Shown in pieces: positions 8,885 through 17,233 of a DNA stretch of 64,000 nucleotides. This DNA comes from Sulfitobacter sp. LCG007 (GTDB lineage Bacteria > Pseudomonadota > Alphaproteobacteria > Rhodobacterales > Rhodobacteraceae): positions 2,542,001-2,606,000 of the forward strand of contig NZ_CP161805.1 of the NCBI RefSeq assembly GCF_040801785.1. Direction: 5' to 3'. Positions within the stretch are counted from its first letter, which is position 1. Each line of letters begins with the position of its first letter. The translations under genes were made by a program, and so were the position numbers. A model generated the notes under the pieces. That model was not told the origin of the DNA, ran no database searches, and worked only from the letters and a program-made list of their open reading frames with translations.

Positions 8885-10422
8885 GCCAGCGGCTCCAGAT
8901 AGGTATTCCACAGCGCGTTGGAGAAACGCCCCTGCGGGTCGGTCTTCCGCTTGAGCGCGGCGAACGCGCGCGCCCCGGGATAGGCCGCCTCGAACTGATC
9001 CTGCGTCGCGTGCAGTCGATAGGGAAGGTAGTAGCTGCCGCCCGCATTCAGGGCACCATCGATCAGCGCCCGGGTCATGCGCGCCATGTCCGCTTCGGCC
9101 CGGGCCGTTCGTTCCTGCGAGAACAGCATCACCGCGGCGATCCGGTCCTCGGGCGCATAGGCCAGCAGGCTTTCGGTATCGGCGCGCACATAGCGCAGGG
9201 TGACGTTGAGCAGTTGCTGGTAAGAGGCCGGTATCACCTTGCGGCAGGTGGCGAAGAAGTCTTCCAGCCGCTCGGGAGGCAGGAAATATTCGTGCAGGAT
9301 ATCCGTGCGTGCGGGGTCGCGGTCGTCAAGTGTGACGACAGGTTCGTTGAGCAGCGAATTGCGTGTCACCTCGCCCGCGAGCTTCGGCGCCGCGACCGTC
9401 TCGACCCACCAGCGCAGGCCCTTCATCCGCTCGTCCTCGAGCTGGGCGCGGAAGAGGTGGCGCGATGCGCGCGACATCCAGCCCGAGCCCGACGCCGGCG
9501 GCAGGTCCGACTGGTCCGCCGCAGGGCGATAGGTGATCATCATCGCCTCGTCGAAGAACCGGGCGTGACTGACGTCCAGGCGCCCGTAGGCCATCGAGAC
9601 AGCACCATCGCCGAGCACGGCGTCGCGAAAGGCCGGGCCGAAATCCGCGGCCGGAAGCACCTCGTGGCGTCCCGCCAGCCGCTGGTTCGCAACCGCTTCG
9701 AGTTCCAGCTCCGTGATGATCCCGAAAAGCCCGTAGCCCCCCATCGCCGCGCGGAACAGTTCAGCATTCTCATCGCGCGAGCATCTGACCTGCACGCCGT
9801 CGGCCGTCGTCATGACGATGCGGCGCACCGTGCTGCCGCAGCCCGAGAACGGGACCGGCCAGCCATGCGCGTTGACCGAAAAGGTCGCGGCGACACCGAA
9901 GTCGTTGTTGGATTGCATGACGGCAGGCGAGTCGCCGGCGGCATCCAGCGTCGCGATCACCCTGCTCCAGCGCGTTCCGGCTGCCACACGATAGGTCGTG
10001 CGATCCTCGCCGAGAACGATCTCGCCCTGATCGAGCGCCAGGTTCAGACCGTCGCGCGCGATGCTCTGCCCACCCATCGAATGGCGCGCTCCGGCGGCGA
10101 TCACCGGGCGGTCCCCCGCCTCGGCCAACAGGCCGGGCAGACGTTTCGCAACATCGGCGCCGCCATCCGTCAGAGCCTCTTCCCGCCATACCGGCGTGGC
10201 GGAGAGTTGGCTGGCATCGTCGAGCATCCCCGGTTCGGGCGTGGGCAGCAGCGCAGGCCGCCAGCGCGCGCCACCATCCCAGGCCCGCATCGCAACGGCA
10301 CCCAGCGCGGCCCCGGTCAGAACGAACAGCCCGCGCCGCGAAGGGCCCACGGCGGGAGCCTGCCGCTTCGGCCGCGCGGTTTTCCGCGTCAGCCTGTCAA
10401 TTTCGCGTCTCTTGCCCGTCAT
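8881..10422 (-). CDS. Tat-exported FAD-linked oxidase (sugar-lactone oxidase / VAO fold)
   Basis: 513-residue flavoprotein with an N-terminal FAD_binding_4 domain and a C-terminal D-arabinono-1,4-lactone-oxidase-like cap. The flavin loop AAGARHSMGGQ (about 109-119) carries His114 where related aldonolactone and alditol oxidases bind FAD covalently. The C-terminus (DPQGRFSNALWNTYL) is family-like. SRRGLFV at residues 28-34 followed by a hydrophobic stretch is a good twin-arginine signal, implying export of the folded protein. The ATG at 10422 has AAGGTG at -9; an upstream frame to 10452 lacks this. It heads a three-gene operon with two membrane proteins. The substrate may be a sugar lactone, alditol or prenyl-ribose but is not determinable. 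Confidence 0.87.
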   Translation of the reverse strand: MTGKRREIDRLTRKTARPKRQAPAVGPSRRGLFVLTGAALGAVAMRAWDGGARWRPALLPTPEPGMLDDASQLSATPVWREEALTDGGADVAKRLPGLLAEAGDRPVIAAGARHSMGGQSIARDGLNLALDQGEIVLGEDRTTYRVAAGTRWSRVIATLDAAGDSPAVMQSNNDFGVAATFSVNAHGWPVPFSGCGSTVRRIVMTTADGVQVRCSRDENAELFRAAMGGYGLFGIITELELEAVANQRLAGRHEVLPAADFGPAFRDAVLGDGAVSMAYGRLDVSHARFFDEAMMITYRPAADQSDLPPASGSGWMSRASRHLFRAQLEDERMKGLRWWVETVAAPKLAGEVTRNSLLNEPVVTLDDRDPARTDILHEYFLPPERLEDFFATCRKVIPASYQQLLNVTLRYVRADTESLLAYAPEDRIAAVMLFSQERTARAEADMARMTRALIDGALNAGGSYYLPYRLHATQDQFEAAYPGARAFAALKRKTDPQGRFSNALWNTYLEPLA

Positions 10423-10544
10423 CTCACCTTCCCGACCCCTGCCCCGATACACGCGCGCCGCCGGGGGGAGGTCAAGACCCTAGCGTCAGGCCTCAAGCCT
10501 CTTCAAGACGTCGCATTGCGACAGCAACACCTGCGAAGCGCGCG

Positions 10545-10577
10545 AAAAAAAAGACGCCCGGCACTGGGCCGGGCGTC
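10545..10577 (-). terminator. Rho-independent terminator of sodB
   Basis: Read on the minus strand, a perfect 10-bp stem (arms 10568-10577 and 10553-10562) with a 5-base loop is followed by eight T residues (complement of 10545-10552). It starts 27 bases after the sodB stop codon. This is the best intrinsic terminator in the window. Confidence 0.93.
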
Positions 10578-10603
10578 CTTCTTACAATATATCGCGCAAC
10601 CGC

Positions 10604-11203
10604 TCACATGCGCGAGGCGACATTCTCCCAGTTCACCAGCTTGTCGAGGAAGTTGGTGAGATAGGCAGGGCGCTTGTTGCGGAAGTCGATGTAATAGGAA
10701 TGCTCCCACACATCGCAGCCCAGCAGCGCGGTCTGGCCGAAGCACAGCGGGTTCACGCCATTTTCGGTCTTCGTCACTTTCAGCGAACCGTCGCTGTCCT
10801 TCACCAGCCAGGCCCAGCCCGAACCGAACTGGCCTGCACCGGCGGCCGAGAATTCTTCCTTGAACTTGTCGACAGATCCGAATGCCTCGGTCAGCGCGCT
10901 TTCCAGTTCGCCCGGCATCTTCTTCTCGCCCGGTCCCATCATCTCCCAGAACTGGGTGTGGTTCCAATGCTGCGAGGCGTTGTTGAAGATGCCCGACTGC
11001 GCGACCGCGCCCTTCTGGTATGTGCCCTTGACGATCTCTTCGACCGACTTGCCTTCCCACTCGGTGCCCTTGACGGCGTTGCTGCCGTTGTCGACATAGG
11101 CCTTGTGGTGGATGTCGTGGTGATACTCGAGCGTCTCCTTCGACATGCCGAGGTCGGCAAGCGCGTCATGAGCATAGGGAAGGTCGGGAAGTTCGAATGC
11201 CAT
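10604..11203 (-). CDS. sodB: Superoxide dismutase, Fe type
   Basis: 199-residue cytoplasmic Fe/Mn-superoxide dismutase that converts superoxide to hydrogen peroxide and oxygen. The metal ligands are His28 (LEYHHDIHH), His82 (HWNH), Asp164 and His168 (DVWEH). Gln78 in FNNASQHWNH is the second-sphere Gln typical of iron enzymes; Mn enzymes have Gly there. The start at 11203 follows AAAGGGGG. It is monocistronic: it has its own upstream gap after the sox operon (11204-11359) and the strong terminator at 10545-10577. The neighbouring sarcosine oxidase is a peroxide producer, so co-location with oxidative-stress defence may be useful, although no shared control is visible. Confidence 0.96.
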   Translation of the reverse strand: MAFELPDLPYAHDALADLGMSKETLEYHHDIHHKAYVDNGSNAVKGTEWEGKSVEEIVKGTYQKGAVAQSGIFNNASQHWNHTQFWEMMGPGEKKMPGELESALTEAFGSVDKFKEEFSAAGAGQFGSGWAWLVKDSDGSLKVTKTENGVNPLCFGQTALLGCDVWEHSYYIDFRNKRPAYLTNFLDKLVNWENVASRM

Positions 11204-11359
11204 TTCTGGGCCCCCTTTGAGTTGGTTTTCGTCTCCTCGCCTGACATGTCGCACAAAGGCTTCAAAGGTCAAGGCAGAGACCTGCGGGGCCGCGGTTCTT
11301 CGCGACCCCATTGAACGGCAGAACGCGGCGGCGGGGCAAACTGTTCCGGGCGCGCCGGT

Positions 11360-11947
11360 TCAAGGGACCCGGCTATCGGGGAAATATCCGACTTCCGACC
11401 CCTCCTGTGCCGCCACACAGAGGACATCGAAGACATATTGCGCCACGCTGCGGAAGCACATGACGTAGAACTCGTCCGCCCGCTCCATCCAAATGCCAGC
11501 GGCCACCTGCGCCATGCGCGTGCGCCGGAACGTCCCGGGACCGAACGCTTCGGGCGAGAAGTCGACCGGACAGAGCTTGGCCAGCACCTCGCGGGCACGG
11601 GGACCGCCCACATGGAAGAGCGCGCGGGCGTCCGAAACGTTCACCGCCAGCGCGTGCGTGCCGCCTTGCGTGGATGCAAGCTTGGCCATCGCACCGGGAA
11701 CCTCGTCATAGGGACAGAGTACCAGCAACTCGTCCGGGCTCATCCAGAGAATGCCGCGGTCCTGTTCCACATGCGCCTTCCGGGGATCGGGCATGTCGAC
11801 GGCGGCTATCCCGGTCGCGGCATTCTTCAGCGCCACATGCGAAAGATCGCCGCGCAGGGTGATCATTCCCTGGCGCGTCGCCTCGGAAATCGTCGCGATG
11901 CCCCCGTCGAACCGGGCGCCCCCGAGTGCGGTGATCGCGTCAGACAT
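11360..11947 (-). CDS. soxG: Sarcosine oxidase gamma subunit
   Basis: 195 residues matching the gamma subunit of heterotetrameric sarcosine oxidase. It is a divergent member of the GcvT/YgfZ fold, with the PRARELL-like block seen here as GPRAREVLAKLCPVDFSPEAF and a C-terminal segment ending near SVAQYVFDVL. It is the last gene of the operon, and its start overlaps the soxA stop by 8 bases, so subunits should be made in step. In the complex it supports the alpha-beta interface; it has no known cofactor of its own. Confidence 0.93.
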   Translation of the reverse strand: MSDAITALGGARFDGGIATISEATRQGMITLRGDLSHVALKNAATGIAAVDMPDPRKAHVEQDRGILWMSPDELLVLCPYDEVPGAMAKLASTQGGTHALAVNVSDARALFHVGGPRAREVLAKLCPVDFSPEAFGPGTFRRTRMAQVAAGIWMERADEFYVMCFRSVAQYVFDVLCVAAQEGSEVGYFPDSRVP

Positions 11948-14900
11948 TCTGCTTGCCGCCTTCCTTGTCGTAAAAGACCGGATCGACGATCCTCGCCCGG
12001 TAGGTCTTGCCGTCTGTGCCGGGGAATTCCAGCTCGTCGCCCATCCTGTCCGGCCCGTGCAGCACGAGGCCCATCGCGATGCCCCTGCCCAGCGTGGGCG
12101 AATGGTAGGTCGACGTGACCCTGCCCTGCACGTTGCGCTGCCCGTTGGCGTTCTCGCCCTCCGCGACCGCGTAGGCCCCGTCGGGCAGCACGGACCCGTC
12201 GGTGGTCTCGAGACCGACGAGCTTCCAGCGTTGCGGATCGGCCATATGGCTGCGTGCCTGTGCGCGCTTGCCGATATAGTCGTCCTTCTTCTTCGAGATC
12301 GCCCAGTCGAGCCCCAGATCCTGCGGGATCACGGTTCCGTCCGTCTCGTCGCCGATCATGATAAAGCCCTTCTCGGCCCGCAGGATGTGAAGGCACTCCG
12401 TACCGTAGGGCATCACCCCGAGATCGTTGCCGGCGACCAGCAGCGCATCCCAGAGCGCCTGCCCGCGCCCGGCGTCCACGGCGATCTCGTAGCTGAGCTC
12501 TCCGGAGAACGAAATGCGGTAGATGCGCACGCTGAACCCGCCGAGGTCGCCCTCTGCACAGTCCATGAAGCCGAGGGCCTCCTTCGAAACATCCATGCCG
12601 CCGAGTTTCTCGAGGCACTTGCGCGCGTTCGGGCCCACGACGGCGATCTGGGCGTATTGCTCGGTCAAGTTGGCGACATGCACCTTCATGTCCCACCATT
12701 CCGTCTGGAGCCATTCCTCCATGTGCTGATGGATACGCTCTGCGCCGCCGGTCGTGGTGTGGCAAAGGAAGGTCTCGTCGTCGAGCCGGGCAACAACGCC
12801 ATCGTCGATGAGGAAACCGTTCTCCGAGCACATCAGACCGTAGCGGCATTTGCCCGGTTTGAGCGTGCTCATCATGTTGGTGTACATCAGATCCAGGAAC
12901 GCGCCGGCATCCGGCCCCTTGACGATCAGCTTTCCGAGCGTCGAGGCATCCAGAAGCCCGAGGTTCTCGCGGGTGTTGATCACTTCGCGGTGCACCGCCT
13001 GCTCGACGCTTTCGCCCGCGCGCTGGAAGCAGTAGGGCCGCCGCCACTGTCCGACGGGCTCCCAATGCGCCCCGTGCGCCTCGTGCCACGCGTGCATCGG
13101 TGTCCGCCGGATCGGCTGGAACACCGCGCCGCGCGCCTCGCCACCGATGGCGCCCATCGAGATCGGCGTGTAGGGCGGACGGAAGGTGGTGGTGCCGACC
13201 TGCGGAATCGGCGTGTTGAGGGCCCCCGCCAGCGTGGCCAGACCGTTCACGTTGCTCAGCTTGCCCTGATCGGTTGCCATGCCCAGCGTGGTGTAGCGCT
13301 TGGCGTGTTCGACGCTTTCGAACCCCTCGCGCGCAGCAAGCTGGATGTCAGACACCTTCACGTCGTTCTGGTAGTCGAGCCAGGCTTTCGCGCGCAGATC
13401 CGCCCCTGCGCCCTGCGGCATCAGCCAGACCGGCATCATCGGGGCGACATCATCCGTCTCGCCCACCGGGCAATCGGTATGCCGGACGTCGAATCCTGCG
13501 GCCGAGGCAGCCATCTTGCCCGCCTGATCCGCGTCGCCCAGCACGTCCACCAGCCGCATCGCACCGCTTGCCGCGCCTGCGGGGGTGACGAACCCTTCTC
13601 CATCCGCCCCTGTGGGTGGGCGGTTCGGATCGGGCTTGAAGCAGGCATGTTCGCTGTCCCAGACCAGCTTGCCGCCGCAGTGGGACCACAGATGAACCGC
13701 CGGCGACCATCCGCCCGACATGGCGACGGCGTCGCAGGCGATCTCCTCGAGCACCGAGCCTTCGCCGGCCTGCGAACAGATCGCCACGCCGGTAACACGC
13801 TTGCCGCCCGTGACCTGCGCGATCCCGTGGCCCAGCAGCACGCGGATGCCAAGTTCCTTCGCGCGGCGCATCGCCGGGCTGTCCTCGGCGGTCACGCGGG
13901 CATCGACGATGAGCGGTACGACAAGGCCGGCCTCCTTCAGGGCAAAGGCGGTCTTGTAGGCGTTGTCGTTGTTCGTGACGACGACCGTCCGGTCGCCGAT
14001 GGAAACGCCATAATTGACCACATAGTCGCGCACGGCCGAGGCGAGCATGACGCCGGGGATGTCGTTGCCCGCGAATGCCAAAGGACGCTCGATCGCGCCC
14101 GTCGCGGTCACCACATGGCGCGCGCGGATGCGCCAGAGCCGGTGGCGGGGACCCTTGCGCCCGGGCACGTGGTCCGAAAGCTGCTCATACCCCAGAACAT
14201 AGCCGTGATCGTAGACACCGGCCCCCGTCATTCGGGTGCGCAGGGTCACGTTCTCCATGCCGCCAAGTTCGGACAGGATGCGGTCGACGAACTCCGCAAC
14301 CGGATGCCCGTCGATCAGGCCGCCATCCACCGGCGCGCGCCCGCCCCAATGCGGCGACTGCTCCATCACGATGACCTTGGCGCCCGAAAGCGCTGCCGCC
14401 TTCGCCGCCTGAAGTCCCGCCACCCCACCACCGATCACCGCCACGTCGCAAAAGGCGTGGAAATGCTCGTAGGTATCGGCGTCGCGCGCCTTCGGCGCTT
14501 TCCCGAGACCCGCCGACTGGCGGATGAAGGGCTCGTAGACATGTTTCCAGAAGACGCGCGGATACATGAACATCTTGTAATAGAATCCGGCAGGCAGGAA
14601 CCGGCTAAGCGAGGCATTGACCGCCCCGAGATCGAATTCCAGGCTCGGCCAGTGGTTCTGGCTCTGAGCCGTGAGCCCGTCGAAAAGCTCGGTCGTCGTG
14701 GCGCGCTGGTTCGGCTCGAACCGTCCCTCGCTGCCCAGATTGACCAGCGCGTTGGGCTCTTCTGCCCCGCTTGCCACGACTCCGCGCGGGCGGTGGTACT
14801 TGAACGAGCGGCCGACCATCATCTGGTCGTTGGCCAGCAGGGCCGAGGCAAGCGTGTCGCCCTCGAGACCGTGAAGCCGCCTGCCGTTGAAGCAGAACTC

Positions 14901-14954
14901 CAGCGCGCGGCTCCTGTTCAGGAGCCGGCCCCCGGTCGACAGTCTGGTGCTCAT
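11940..14954 (-). CDS. soxA: Sarcosine oxidase alpha subunit
   Basis: 1004-residue large subunit of heterotetrameric sarcosine oxidase, which oxidises sarcosine to glycine, hydrogen peroxide and, with tetrahydrofolate, 5,10-methylene-THF. Domains in order: an N-terminal 2Fe-2S-ferredoxin-like fold without iron-sulfur cysteines (about 15-100), an NAD-binding Rossmann region with VAVIGGGVAGLQAAKAA near residue 172, a pyridine-nucleotide-disulfide-oxidoreductase part, and a C-terminal aminomethyltransferase (GCV_T) domain (about 620-1000) that takes the methyl carbon onto THF. Full length for the family. It lies 88 bases past soxD and overlaps soxG. Confidence 0.96.
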   Translation of the reverse strand: MSTRLSTGGRLLNRSRALEFCFNGRRLHGLEGDTLASALLANDQMMVGRSFKYHRPRGVVASGAEEPNALVNLGSEGRFEPNQRATTTELFDGLTAQSQNHWPSLEFDLGAVNASLSRFLPAGFYYKMFMYPRVFWKHVYEPFIRQSAGLGKAPKARDADTYEHFHAFCDVAVIGGGVAGLQAAKAAALSGAKVIVMEQSPHWGGRAPVDGGLIDGHPVAEFVDRILSELGGMENVTLRTRMTGAGVYDHGYVLGYEQLSDHVPGRKGPRHRLWRIRARHVVTATGAIERPLAFAGNDIPGVMLASAVRDYVVNYGVSIGDRTVVVTNNDNAYKTAFALKEAGLVVPLIVDARVTAEDSPAMRRAKELGIRVLLGHGIAQVTGGKRVTGVAICSQAGEGSVLEEIACDAVAMSGGWSPAVHLWSHCGGKLVWDSEHACFKPDPNRPPTGADGEGFVTPAGAASGAMRLVDVLGDADQAGKMAASAAGFDVRHTDCPVGETDDVAPMMPVWLMPQGAGADLRAKAWLDYQNDVKVSDIQLAAREGFESVEHAKRYTTLGMATDQGKLSNVNGLATLAGALNTPIPQVGTTTFRPPYTPISMGAIGGEARGAVFQPIRRTPMHAWHEAHGAHWEPVGQWRRPYCFQRAGESVEQAVHREVINTRENLGLLDASTLGKLIVKGPDAGAFLDLMYTNMMSTLKPGKCRYGLMCSENGFLIDDGVVARLDDETFLCHTTTGGAERIHQHMEEWLQTEWWDMKVHVANLTEQYAQIAVVGPNARKCLEKLGGMDVSKEALGFMDCAEGDLGGFSVRIYRISFSGELSYEIAVDAGRGQALWDALLVAGNDLGVMPYGTECLHILRAEKGFIMIGDETDGTVIPQDLGLDWAISKKKDDYIGKRAQARSHMADPQRWKLVGLETTDGSVLPDGAYAVAEGENANGQRNVQGRVTSTYHSPTLGRGIAMGLVLHGPDRMGDELEFPGTDGKTYRARIVDPVFYDKEGGKQNV

Positions 14955-15042
14955 CGAAGGACCCTCTCGCGCGCTGGAATGCTGTATGCCCCGGCCGAGA
15001 TGTCGGCGGAGATGTCAGCGCAAGGACGTAGCGTCAGAAGCG

Positions 15043-15372
15043 TCACGTCAGATCCCTCCACCGCCAGCCGGGACGCTTTTCACGGATCCTTGCAAGAAGG
15101 TCGTCCGGCGGCGCGCCGGTCTGGGCCGGATAGGTTCCGAAAACCTCGAGCGTGGTGGTATCGCGTGCGGCGTGAAACCATTTGCCACAGCCGTAAACGT
15201 GTCGCCAACGCTCGAAATGCACGCCACGCGGATTTTCACGCATGAAGAGGTACTGCTCGAAGTCTTCCTCGGAAGAGCCGGGCCCGAACCGGCGCAGATG
15301 CGCCTCACCGCCCGCGTGGAATTCGGTTTCCTCGGCGGTCACACCGCAGACGGGGCAGGTCAGGATCAGCAT
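15043..15372 (-). CDS. soxD: Sarcosine oxidase delta subunit
   Basis: 109-residue delta subunit. CPVCG at residues 6-10 and the later YGCGKWFHAARDT block are the zinc-binding core of SoxD proteins. The subunit is a small structural partner of the alpha chain. In this operon it is separated from soxB by an extra small gene (15439-15654), unlike the usual contiguous soxB-soxD order. Full length for the family. Confidence 0.95.
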   Translation of the reverse strand: MLILTCPVCGVTAEETEFHAGGEAHLRRFGPGSSEEDFEQYLFMRENPRGVHFERWRHVYGCGKWFHAARDTTTLEVFGTYPAQTGAPPDDLLARIREKRPGWRWRDLT

Positions 15373-15438
15373 GCCGCCACCTCGGGCGCTGTCAGCACGG
15401 CGCGCACGGTCCCGGAATTCGGGTGGAAGGTGTAGGGG

Positions 15439-15654
15439 TCAGTCCGCCGATGCGAGAAGCGTCTGGGACTCGCCGAAGAACCACCGCTCCGTCTGGTCGG
15501 ACTGCAAAGTGTATCCGACGCCGTCCTCCGATCGTTCGATCCTCGGCTCGAACACGGAATAGGCAAGTGCCGAGACCACGAAAACCAGGAGGCCTGCGAT
15601 ACCTCTGTTGTTAGCTGGCCGGGTCTGCGGATAATAGCAGCTGTCCTCTGCCAT
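15439..15654 (-). CDS. Small single-pass membrane protein inside the sox operon
   Basis: 71-residue protein of unknown function. A hydrophilic N-terminus with one Cys (SCYYPQTR) is followed by one hydrophobic helix (about 19-36, IAGLLVFVVSALAYSVF) and an acidic, Trp-containing C-terminal tail. The ATG at 15654 has GGGAG seven bases upstream, a better site than many neighbours, so I take it as a real gene. It has the same orientation as soxB (ends 15782) and soxD (starts 15372), with gaps of 127 and 66 bases. Heterotetrameric sarcosine oxidase is a soluble enzyme, so a membrane protein here is odd; it could tether the enzyme or be unrelated. Confidence 0.62.
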   Translation of the reverse strand: MAEDSCYYPQTRPANNRGIAGLLVFVVSALAYSVFEPRIERSEDGVGYTLQSDQTERWFFGESQTLLASAD

Positions 15655-15781
15655 CTCGTTTCTCCCACGCAATCATGTGACGCAGGGGAAACTTCGCGGG
15701 TGACGTGAAAGTTCCCATCGAATGAAAATTTCTCACAACCGTCGAAAACGCGGGCTGTCGGGAAGAGGATAGAAGGGCCCA

Positions 15782-17026
15782 TCAGTGCGCCACCCCCGCC
15801 GCGACACTTTCGTCGATGAAGCGGCCTTCGCGGAAGCGATCAAGCCCGAACGCGTCGGTCAGCGGGCCATGCCCCTTCGCCATCAGTTCGGCCATGGCCC
15901 AGCCCGATCCGGGCGTCGCCTTGAAACCGCCGGTGCCCCAGCCGCAATTGATGAAGACATTCTCGACCGGCGTCTTGCTGAGGATGGGCGATCGGTCTCC
16001 GGTCACATCCACGATCCCGCCCCACTGGCGCAGCATCTTGAGGCGCGAGATCATCGGGAAGGTCTCGATGAGCGCCCGCACCGTTTCCTCGATGTGATGG
16101 AAGGCCCCGCGCTGCGTGTAGTTGTTGTATCCATCCGTGCCGCCGCCGATCACCATCTCGCCCTTGTCTGACTGGCTCATGTAGCCGTGTACCGTATTTG
16201 CCATGACGACGACATCCATGCAGGGCTTGATCGGCTCGCTCACCAGCGCCTGCAGGGCGACGCTCTCGATCGGAAGGCGGAAGCCCGCCATGCCCGCGAC
16301 GACGCCGGAATTGCCCGCCACGACGATGCCGAGCTTGTCGCAACCGATCTCGCCCTTTTCCGTGCGCACGCCCCGGACCTTGCCGCCCTCTGTGTTCACG
16401 CCCGTCACGGCGCATTGCTGGATGATGTCCATGCCCATGTCCGAACAGGCGCGCGCATAGCCCCAGGCGACGGCATCGTGGCGCGCCGTACCGCCGCGCG
16501 CCTGCCACAGGCCGCCGAGCACGGGATAGCGCGGGCCGTCGATGTTGATGATCGGCACCAGTTCCTTGACCCTTTGCGCTCCGATGTATTCGGTCGATAC
16601 GCCCTGCAGCGCATTGGCATGGGCCGTGCGCTGGTAGCCGCGCACCTCGTGGTGTGTCTGGGCCAGCATGATCAGTCCGCGCGGGCTGAACATCACGTTG
16701 TAGTTCAGGTCCTGGCTCATGGTCTCGTAGAGGCTGCGCGACTTCTCGTAGATCGCCGCGGACGGGTCCTGCAGGTAGTTCGAGCGGATGATGGTGGTGT
16801 TGCGCCCCGTATTGCCGCCGCCGAGCCAGCCCTTCTCGATCACCGCCACGTTGGTGCTGCCGAAACGCTTGCCAAGGTAGTAGGCCGTGGCGAGCCCATG
16901 CCCGCCCGCGCCCACGATCACCACATCGTAGTGCTTTTTGGGTTCCGGACTGCGCCATGCGCGTTCCCAGCCCACATGGTGGCGGAAGGCCTCACGCGCG
17001 ACGGCAAAGACGGAGTAGCGTTTCAT
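15782..17026 (-). CDS. soxB: Sarcosine oxidase beta subunit
   Basis: 414-residue flavoprotein of the DAO family, carrying the sarcosine-binding site. DVVIVGAGGHGLATAYYLG (34-52) is the FAD dinucleotide-binding loop. GGTARHDAVAWG places His183 at the position used for covalent FMN in heterotetrameric sarcosine oxidases. The C-terminal GWGTGGFKATPGSG is also family-typical. The start at 17026 follows GAGAG and begins MKRYSVFAVAREA, the usual SoxB N-terminus; a longer frame to 17110 adds unrelated residues. It is the first gene of the operon, divergent from ccmI across 207 bases. Confidence 0.96.
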   Translation of the reverse strand: MKRYSVFAVAREAFRHHVGWERAWRSPEPKKHYDVVIVGAGGHGLATAYYLGKRFGSTNVAVIEKGWLGGGNTGRNTTIIRSNYLQDPSAAIYEKSRSLYETMSQDLNYNVMFSPRGLIMLAQTHHEVRGYQRTAHANALQGVSTEYIGAQRVKELVPIINIDGPRYPVLGGLWQARGGTARHDAVAWGYARACSDMGMDIIQQCAVTGVNTEGGKVRGVRTEKGEIGCDKLGIVVAGNSGVVAGMAGFRLPIESVALQALVSEPIKPCMDVVVMANTVHGYMSQSDKGEMVIGGGTDGYNNYTQRGAFHHIEETVRALIETFPMISRLKMLRQWGGIVDVTGDRSPILSKTPVENVFINCGWGTGGFKATPGSGWAMAELMAKGHGPLTDAFGLDRFREGRFIDESVAAGVAH

Positions 17027-17233
17027 CGGCAGGCACTCTCGGGACGGACGGAAGGTCGGACGGGTTCCTTTTGGGCCAAGCACCGCATTGCGCCTGACCC
17101 CGCGCGGCACTTCCTAACAGCTTTGCGACACCCACCGCAATTCCACGCGAAGCCCTGGCCCAGCGGCGAAATGACCCTTTTGCACCGGCCGCCCGACCGA
17201 TACATGGTTAGGACGTCGGAGACAGGGGGTGTC

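Noticed and set aside
11751-15245. Very long open frame (over 1100 codons) on the plus strand
   Set aside because: It is antisense to soxA and soxD. High GC gives long chance frames; the protein is His/Arg/Pro-rich with no family likeness.
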